Assembly: GCF_015477605.1 (NCBI RefSeq)
Contig: NZ_JADLQX010000001.1
Span: 310,001-374,000, forward strand
Origin: Nocardia amamiensis
Lineage (GTDB): Bacteria > Actinomycetota > Actinomycetes > Mycobacteriales > Mycobacteriaceae
Length of the DNA: 64,000 nucleotides
Direction of reading: 5' to 3'
Numbering within the stretch: the first letter of the stretch is position 1; every line of letters begins with the position of its first letter. The notes under the pieces are model-generated. The model was not told where the DNA came from and did not search any database. It worked only from the letters and a program-made list of their open reading frames with translations. This document shows positions 58,510 to 64,000 of this stretch, in pieces. A program made the translations under genes and the position numbers.

Positions 58510-58728
58510 TGAACCCGATGCCGTACGGGTCGTCACATGGCGTTAACCTCTATTCAGGAACTTGGGCGTTCCGCTGAGTCCTGATCTGCCACCCGGTGAG
58601 GGTGCGCTGACGACCGGTCGGAGCGGGCGCCTTCCCGCCAACGGTGGCGCTGGGTGCATTCGCGCTGGTCATGGGCCTCGGGCCAGGCGGCGAAGCATCG
58701 AGTGGCCGCCCATCTCAGGAGAGTTTTC

Positions 58729-60561
58729 ATGACGTCAGCGACCATTCCTGGTCTTCGTGGATCCGACGGCAAGGCGCCGACCGAGCACAGCGAACTACTC
58801 GCCTGGGTACAAGAAATCGCCGAACTCACCCAGCCGGATCGAGTGGTGTGGGCGGACGGCTCGGACGAGGAATGGGACCGGCTGACCGAGCAGCTCGTCG
58901 CGGCGGGAACGTTCAAGCGCTTGGACGAGAAGAAGAAGCCGAACTCCTTCCTCGCCCTCTCCGACCCCTCCGACGTGGCCCGGGTGGAGTCCCGCACGTT
59001 CATCTGTTCCAAGAGCGAGGCCGACGCGGGCCCGACCAACAACTGGGTCGACCCCGCCGAGATGCGCGCCACGATGACCGAGCTGTACCGCGGATCGATG
59101 AAGGGCCGCACCATGTACGTGGTGCCGTTCTGCATGGGCCCGCTGGGCGCCGATGACCCGAAGCTGGGCGTGGAGATCACCGACTCCGAGTACGTCGTCG
59201 TGTCGATGCGCGTGATGACCCGCATGGGCGCCGCCGCGCTGGAGAAGCTGGGCGCCGACCGTCCGTTCGTGAAGGCGCTGCACTCCGTGGGCGCGCCGCT
59301 GGCCGATGGCCAGGCCGATGTGCCGTGGCCGTGCAATGACACCAAATACATCACCCACTTCCCCGAAGACCGGGAGATCTGGAGCTACGGCTCCGGCTAC
59401 GGCGGCAACGCGCTGCTCGGCAAGAAGTGCTACTCGCTGCGCATCGCCTCGGCGATGGCTCACGACGAGGGCTGGCTGGCCGAGCACATGCTGATCCTCA
59501 AGCTGATCTCCCCGGAGAACAAGGCCTACTACATCGCCGCCGCGTTCCCGAGCGCCTGCGGCAAGACCAACCTCGCGATGATCCAGCCGACCGTGCCGGG
59601 CTGGCGCGCCGAGACCCTGGGCGACGACATCGCCTGGATGCGCTTCGGCAAGGACGGCCGCCTGTACGCGGTGAACCCGGAGTACGGCTTCTTCGGCGTC
59701 GCGCCGGGCACCAACCGCAGCTCCAACCCGAACGCCATGGCCACCATGGAGGCGGGCAACACGGTCTACACCAACGTCGCGATGACCGACAACGGCGACG
59801 TGTGGTGGGAGGGCTTGGAGGGCGAGCCCGATCACTTGATCGACTGGAAGGGCAACGACTGGTACCACCGGGAGACCGAGACGCTCGCCGCCCATCCGAA
59901 CTCGCGCTACTGCACGCCGATGGCGCAGTGCCCGATCCTGGCCCCCGAGTGGGACGACCCGCAGGGTGTGCCGATCTCGGCGATCCTGTTCGGCGGTCGC
60001 CGCAAGACCACGGTTCCGCTGGTCACCGAGTCCTTCGACTGGCAGCACGGCGTGTTCATGGGCGCGACGCTGTCCTCCGAGCAGACCGCGGCCGCCGAGG
60101 GCAAGGTCGGCACGGTGCGCCGCGACCCGATGGCCATGCTCCCGTTCATGGGCTACCACGTCGGTGACTACCTGGGTCACTGGATCAACGTCGGCAAGAA
60201 CGCCGACGCCGCCAAGCTGCCGAAGATCTTCTACGTCAACTGGTTCCGTCGCGGCGACGACGGCCGCTTCCTGTGGCCCGGCTTCGGGGAGAACTCCCGC
60301 GTGCTGGAGTGGATCATCGGCCGTATCGAGGGTTCCGCCGAGGCGGAGGCGACCGCGATCGGCAACGTGCCGACCGCCGCCCAGCTCGACCTGGACGGGC
60401 TGGACGCCGACCCCAAGGATGTCGACGAGGCGCTCGCGGTGAACGCCGACGAGTGGCGCAAAGAGATCCCGCTGATCGAAGAGTGGTTCGAGTTCGTCGG
60501 TGACAAGCTGCCTTCCGGCGTGCGCGACGAGTTCGAGGCGCTCAAGCAGCGTCTGGGCTGA
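58729..60561 (+). CDS. pckG: Phosphoenolpyruvate carboxykinase (GTP)
   Basis: 610 residues, the normal size of GTP-dependent PEPCK. It converts oxaloacetate and GTP to phosphoenolpyruvate, the gateway of gluconeogenesis. Motifs: [66 protein letters not shown], the P-loop with the hyper-reactive Cys [52 protein letters not shown], and [28 protein letters not shown] 58729 follows GGAGAG. Gene order with trmB matches Rv0208c-Rv0211. A strong terminator follows. Confidence 0.96.
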   Translation: MTSATIPGLRGSDGKAPTEHSELLAWVQEIAELTQPDRVVWADGSDEEWDRLTEQLVAAGTFKRLDEKKKPNSFLALSDPSDVARVESRTFICSKSEADAGPTNNWVDPAEMRATMTELYRGSMKGRTMYVVPFCMGPLGADDPKLGVEITDSEYVVVSMRVMTRMGAAALEKLGADRPFVKALHSVGAPLADGQADVPWPCNDTKYITHFPEDREIWSYGSGYGGNALLGKKCYSLRIASAMAHDEGWLAEHMLILKLISPENKAYYIAAAFPSACGKTNLAMIQPTVPGWRAETLGDDIAWMRFGKDGRLYAVNPEYGFFGVAPGTNRSSNPNAMATMEAGNTVYTNVAMTDNGDVWWEGLEGEPDHLIDWKGNDWYHRETETLAAHPNSRYCTPMAQCPILAPEWDDPQGVPISAILFGGRRKTTVPLVTESFDWQHGVFMGATLSSEQTAAAEGKVGTVRRDPMAMLPFMGYHVGDYLGHWINVGKNADAAKLPKIFYVNWFRRGDDGRFLWPGFGENSRVLEWIIGRIEGSAEAEATAIGNVPTAAQLDLDGLDADPKDVDEALAVNADEWRKEIPLIEEWFEFVGDKLPSGVRDEFEALKQRLG

Positions 60562-60581
60562 CACTCCATCAAAAGTAGCAC

Positions 60582-60616
60582 CGCCCGCACCATCTGGCCG
60601 ATGGTGCGGGCGTTTT
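60582..60616 (+). terminator. Rho-independent terminator after pckG
   Basis: Perfect 12-bp stem (CGCCCGCACCAT at 60582-60593 with 60601-60612), 7-base loop, followed by TTTT at 60613-60616. Confidence 0.85.
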
Positions 60617-60664
60617 GCTTGCGCGCCAAGCCTTTTCCGCTCTCGAAGGTTCGCTCGGGCGGCG

Positions 60665-61417
60665 CTATTCGTCGAACGGCGCCATCCGGACCATCGTCAG
60701 GAAGCCTGCGCCGTTGAGCCAGCGCACCCTGCCCTCCGGCACGGCCTTCGCCTCCGCTTCGAAAGCGGCGATCACGTGCCGTTTGAGCTCGTGGCGCGGA
60801 TGCCGTCGCAGCAGGTCGGCGACCCAGTCCCGGTCCAGTTCCGCCAGCCGCGCGCCGATCACGTCCACCGATGCGCCCGCGGAGACGAAGCCGCCCGGGT
60901 CGGTGAGATCGTCGGCGACGCCGGGCGTGATGTGGGCGGCGATGGCCGCGCCGATCGCTTCGGCGCGTGCGGGGTCGGCGCCGGCTTCCCGGGCGAACGC
61001 GGCGGCCCGCTCTGCGCCGGTCACCGCGAAACACCTTCCCGGCGTGGGGTGTTCGAGCTGGAGATCGTGCAGCAGGCACGAGACGTAGACGAGTTCGTCG
61101 TCGTAGCCGGCGCCGTCGAGGTCGGCCAGGACTCGCCCGAAGTAGTAGGTGCGCAGCGAATGATGCAGCACGTGGGCGGAAAGTGATTCGCGCGCTTCGG
61201 TTTCCGCCGCCACGGCCAGCGCCGAATCGGGCAGCCGCAGACCGGCGAGGTCCAGTTTGCCGCGTCCGCGCCGACCCAGCGCGAGCCGGACCCGGTTGGG
61301 CACCGTGGCGGGCAGTGTTCGCGCGGTCTCGACGGCCAGCGTGCGGCGTTGCTCCTTGGTCAGCGAGCCACCGGTGCGGGTGGCCCATTCCCAATCGATG
61401 CCCGTCGGTGCGGCCAC
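60665..61417 (-). CDS. HD-domain phosphohydrolase-like protein
   Basis: 250 residues. The HD domain lies in the middle: LSAHVLHHSLRTYYFGRVLADLDG (His of the metal site), ELVYVSCLLHDLQLEH (the HD pair), a GAAIAAHITPG His, and DVIGARLAELDRDWV (Asp). Similar proteins include the cyanamide hydratase-like HD group, which has the H...HD...H...D metal set and often a small N-terminal helical part (here EWATRTGGSLTKEQRRTLAVETARTLPA). Metal-dependent hydrolysis of a small molecule is likely; the substrate is unknown. It is divergent from the AraC-type gene. Confidence 0.82.
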   Translation of the reverse strand: MAAPTGIDWEWATRTGGSLTKEQRRTLAVETARTLPATVPNRVRLALGRRGRGKLDLAGLRLPDSALAVAAETEARESLSAHVLHHSLRTYYFGRVLADLDGAGYDDELVYVSCLLHDLQLEHPTPGRCFAVTGAERAAAFAREAGADPARAEAIGAAIAAHITPGVADDLTDPGGFVSAGASVDVIGARLAELDRDWVADLLRRHPRHELKRHVIAAFEAEAKAVPEGRVRWLNGAGFLTMVRMAPFDE

Positions 61418-61529
61418 GGTGTTCTCCTTCGTCGTCGAAACTCGCTGCGCGCTTCAGTGAAGCGCGCATCAGAGTCCGCGACGAGTGGCGGATACGACAG
61501 TAATGCTCGGATTCATGCCAAACTGGTCC

Positions 61530-62483
61530 ATGATGAAGAAAGTGGTCGCGCTCGCGCTGGACGGCGTCATGGCCTTCGACCTGGCCTCCGCTGTGCAGGC
61601 GTTCCGGCACGGACCGGGTAGGACCGGCGAGCCGCGCGGGTTCGAGATGCGCACCTGCGGGCTGCGCCCGGGGCCGGTGTGGACGCCCAACGGCTTCGAA
61701 TTGCGGGTGGGGCACGGGCTCGAGGCGCTCGCGGAGGCCGAAATCGTGGTCGTCCCCGGGATCGGCATTCCGACACTGCCGACTCCGCGGGAGGCGCTCA
61801 CCGCGCTGCGGGAGGCGGCGGAACGCGGCGCGACGCTGGTGAGCATCTGCGTCGGCGCGTTCATCCTCGCCGAGGCGGGTCTGCTGGACGGGCGGCCCGC
61901 CACGACGCACTGGGCCTATTGCGACGAGTTCGCCCAGCTGTATCCCGCGGTGAAATTGGATCCGACGGCGCTGTATGTGGACGACGGCGACGTGCTCACG
62001 TCGGCGGGCCTCTCGGCCGGCCTCGACCTGTGTCTGCACATCGTCCGCAGGGAGCTCGGCGCACATGCGGCCGCCGAGCTGGCCAGGTGGAACGTTACTC
62101 CGCCGCACCGTGAAGGCGGTCAGGCGCAATACATTCCGGAGGGGCCCGGTATTCGCGGTGGCGATGGCGGCCTCGCCGCCACGCTGGCCTGGGCGGTCGC
62201 CGAACCGGCTGCGGCAGTTGATGTTTCGGCACTTGCCGCGCACGCGCTGATGAGCGAGCGCACGTTCATCCGCCGGTTCAAGGCGGAGGTGGGCACCACG
62301 CCGCGACGCTGGCTCGACGCCCAGCGCACCGCACGTGCTCGCGAGCTACTGGAAACTACCCGTTTGCCGGTCGAAGTCGTCGCGGCCAAAGCGGGATTCG
62401 GTAGCGTCACCGCCCTGCGGGTGCACCTCCGCGCGGCGACGGGAGCCACCCCGGCTGTGTATCGCCGATCGCTGGGTCGATGA
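61530..62483 (+). CDS. DJ-1/PfpI-AraC (GATase1-like plus HTH) transcriptional regulator
   Basis: 317 residues. N-terminal DJ-1/PfpI fold: KVVALALDGVMAFDLASAVQAF (residues 3-24), IVVVPGIGIPTLPTPREALTALREAAERGATLVSICVGAFILAEAGLLDGRPATTHW (70-126), with the nucleophile-elbow Cys in SICVGAF. The AraC helix-turn-helix pair follows: VSALAAHALMSERTFIRRFKAEVGTTPRRWLDAQRTARARELLETTRLPVEVVAAKAGFGSVTALRVHLRAATGATPAVYRR (233-314). Proteins of this plan (FtrA/GlxA/CdhR group) activate genes in response to small molecules. It is divergent from the HD-domain gene, a possible target. Start 61530 (MMKK) is used instead of 61485. Confidence 0.9.
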   Translation: MMKKVVALALDGVMAFDLASAVQAFRHGPGRTGEPRGFEMRTCGLRPGPVWTPNGFELRVGHGLEALAEAEIVVVPGIGIPTLPTPREALTALREAAERGATLVSICVGAFILAEAGLLDGRPATTHWAYCDEFAQLYPAVKLDPTALYVDDGDVLTSAGLSAGLDLCLHIVRRELGAHAAAELARWNVTPPHREGGQAQYIPEGPGIRGGDGGLAATLAWAVAEPAAAVDVSALAAHALMSERTFIRRFKAEVGTTPRRWLDAQRTARARELLETTRLPVEVVAAKAGFGSVTALRVHLRAATGATPAVYRRSLGR

Positions 62484-62817
62484 TCAACGCGCTACGCCGG
62501 GATTCGCGCGAATAGCCTTGTGGCCCCGTCATATCGGACGATTAGAGTGAAAGGCTTTGGCGCGCAGTAGGTCAGCGCCGGGCGCGGGATACCGAATTCA
62601 CCCGCCCCAGTAGGTTTATCAACCGGCGCAATGGGGTAAGAATCTTGTCAAGAGATCTTATGTCGTCATAGCTTATGCTGGACGTGTTGTTCGTGCTACC
62701 TATACCAGCCTGATTACTGGCGGTTAACTGATCGACTGACCTACTTCCCTATCGACAAACGACCCGCGATCCCCGCGGTGCACGGCGAGATCGAGGCGCG
62801 AGAGAGGCGGTTGGAGC
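62484..62817. other. Intergenic region upstream of small ORF
   Basis: 334 bases. It is AT-richer near 62640-62720 (TTGTCA at 62645, then AT-rich boxes), which could be a promoter for the 67-residue gene downstream. No ORF, RNA or hairpin of note is seen. Confidence 0.4.
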
Positions 62818-63021
62818 ATGGCCGATCTGGAAACGACGGCGTCCATTCCCCGGATGGGTGCCGAATTCGAGTTCGCGACCGCGAGCACCCCGCTGCGCCG
62901 CGCCGCGGGACGGCTGCGGTCGGTGCTGCCGCCAGGATGGCGCATCGAGATCGTCGACGCGCCGACCAGGCGGTACGGCGACCGAGCGCCCATACTCCGG
63001 GTGGTCATGCCACCGGAATGA
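62818..63021 (+). CDS. Small protein of unknown function
   Basis: 67 residues: MADLETTASIPRMGAEFEFATASTP then LRRAAGRLRSVLPPGWRIEIVDAPTRRYGDRAPILRVVMPPE. One helix and two strands suggest a folded mini-domain. It is preceded by GAGAGAGGCGGTTGGAG before ATG 62818, a plausible ribosome site. It abuts the aldehyde dehydrogenase stop convergently (TGATCA). No known family. Confidence 0.55.
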   Translation: MADLETTASIPRMGAEFEFATASTPLRRAAGRLRSVLPPGWRIEIVDAPTRRYGDRAPILRVVMPPE

Positions 63022-64000
63022 TCACCCGGTCCAGCCGAGCGGCATGAGCAGCGACTTCTGCTCGCAGAACGAGTCGAGGCCCTCCGGGCCGTTTTCCCGT
63101 CCGAGCCCGGAGGCCTTGTAGCCGCCGAACGGCGAGGTCGGGTCGAACGCGTACCAGTTGATCGCGTAGGTGCCGGTGCGCACCCGCGCCGCGATCTCGG
63201 CGCCGTGCTCGATGTCGGTGGTCCAGACCGAACCCGCGAGGCCGTAGACCGAGTCGTTGGCGATGGCCACGGCCTCGTCCTCGGTCTCGTACGGGATGAC
63301 CGACAGCACGGGGCCGAATATCTCCTCCTGGGCGATGGTGGACTTGTTGTCCACGTCGGCGAAGATCGTCGGCTCGACGAACCAGCCGCGATTCAGCCCC
63401 TCCGGCCGACCGCCGCCGAGCACCAGCCGCGCGCCCTCGGCCTTGCCCTTGGCGATGTATCCCTCCACCCGGTCGCGCTGGCGTTCGGAGATCAGCGGGC
63501 CCAACTGCACGGAGGGGTCGCTCGGGTCGCCGACCTTCATCGTCCGCACATGGTCGACCAGCGCGTCGAGGATTTCGTCGTACCGGCTGCGCGGGGCGAG
63601 GATGCGCGTCTGCGCGACGCAGCCCTGTCCGCTGTTCATCAGGCCGGAGAACGCGAGCACCGGGATGCCGGCCGCGACGTCCATGTCGGGCAAGAGAATC
63701 GCCGCGGACTTGCCGCCCAGCTCGAGCGAGACGCTCTTGAGCTGCCCGGTGGCGATCGCGCCGATCTTCCTGCCGACCGCGGTGCTTCCGGTGAAGGTCA
63801 GCTTGTCCACGCCGGGGTGGGAGACCAGGTACTCGGCCGCGTCGGGCTCGGCGGGCAGCACCGAGAGCACGCCTTCGGGCAACCCGGCCTCGGTGAAGAT
63901 GTCCGCGAGCATATTGGCCGTGATCGGCGTCAGCGGGGCGGGCTTGAGCACCACGGTGCAACCGGCCAGCAAGGCCGGAGCGAGCTTGTTGGCCGCGAGG
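63022..64000 (-). CDS. Aldehyde dehydrogenase (5' end outside window)
   Basis: About 325 C-terminal residues of an ALDH-superfamily enzyme; the first ~150 or so are outside. Motifs: LAANKLAPALLAGCTVVLKPAPLTP (NAD region), KLTFTGSTAVGRKI, VSLELGGKSAAILLPDMD (catalytic Glu), NSGQGCVAQTRILA (catalytic Cys), and EEIFGPVLSVIPYETEDEAVAIANDSVYGLAGSVWTTDI, PFGGYKASGLGRENGPEGLDSF. It oxidises an aldehyde to an acid with NAD(P). Substrate unknown. Confidence 0.92.
   Translation of the reverse strand, partial: LAANKLAPALLAGCTVVLKPAPLTPITANMLADIFTEAGLPEGVLSVLPAEPDAAEYLVSHPGVDKLTFTGSTAVGRKIGAIATGQLKSVSLELGGKSAAILLPDMDVAAGIPVLAFSGLMNSGQGCVAQTRILAPRSRYDEILDALVDHVRTMKVGDPSDPSVQLGPLISERQRDRVEGYIAKGKAEGARLVLGGGRPEGLNRGWFVEPTIFADVDNKSTIAQEEIFGPVLSVIPYETEDEAVAIANDSVYGLAGSVWTTDIEHGAEIAARVRTGTYAINWYAFDPTSPFGGYKASGLGRENGPEGLDSFCEQKSLLMPLGWTG

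Overview
The window is high-GC actinobacterial chromosome. Several genes point to a mycolic-acid bacterium, most likely Nocardia or a close relative: an MmpL3-type exporter, an LpqH-like lipoprotein, a SigL/RslA-like sigma/anti-sigma pair, a glucosylglycerate hydrolase and a Ddn-like F420-dependent oxidoreductase. The block at 48.8-60.6 kb (mmpL3, NYN-domain gene, trmB; then two GTPase-like genes and pckG) has the same order and orientation as Mycobacterium tuberculosis Rv0206c-Rv0211, with a lipase and an SDR inserted. I see no rRNA, tRNA, CRISPR array, insertion sequence or phage.

Layout. 0-5.1 kb: a minus-strand operon of tightly coupled genes: two proteins I do not recognise, a TPR protein and a CHAT (caspase-like) protease that runs off the left edge. 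5.3-15.2 kb: LpqH-like lipoprotein, membrane protein, Tat-exported PhoX-like phosphatase, GH25 muramidase, glucosylglycerate hydrolase, SDR and leuS. 15.3-20.8 kb: a small membrane protein, then a minus-strand operon of ThDP enzyme, SRPBCC protein, KASIII-like enzyme, PLP aminotransferase and cupin that looks like a small-molecule pathway. 20.9-23.4 kb: the divergent EXLDI regulator and a DrrAB-type exporter. 23.4-32.2 kb: rslA-sigL, YqgE, a PlsC-type acyltransferase, GNAT, a secreted TAP-type peptidase, glycerate kinase, an HxlR regulator with a divergent NAD(P)-binding oxidoreductase, and a DUF4253 protein. 32.4-43.2 kb: a GYDRx-repeat secreted protein broken by an in-frame stop, the Ddn-like enzyme, aroQ, a lipoprotein that looks like a catalytically dead penicillin-binding protein, a flippase-like membrane protein, an adenylate cyclase, and an AI-2E-family transporter overlapping a two-component system. 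43.3-48.6 kb: DUF1707 protein, a broken MerR-like fragment, an XRE regulator and a DUF2339 membrane protein. 48.8-60.6 kb: the mmpL3/trmB/pckG locus. 60.6-64 kb: HD protein, DJ-1/AraC regulator, a small protein, and an aldehyde dehydrogenase cut by the right edge.

Three things stand out. The first is the CHAT-TPR operon, which looks like a protease-based conflict or signalling system with two unrecognised partners. The second is a short dispersed repeat, about 75-84 bp, found near 3.7, 26.4 and 44.1 kb. It carries a mini-ORF starting (M/V)SER... and ending SEAQ or GEAQ. It sits exactly at stop/start junctions, including inside the CHAT operon, and it also splits a MerR-like fragment. The third is the ThDP/KASIII/aminotransferase operon facing an EXLDI-ABC exporter unit across a shared operator region. 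All functions are read from sequence alone; no search was run.
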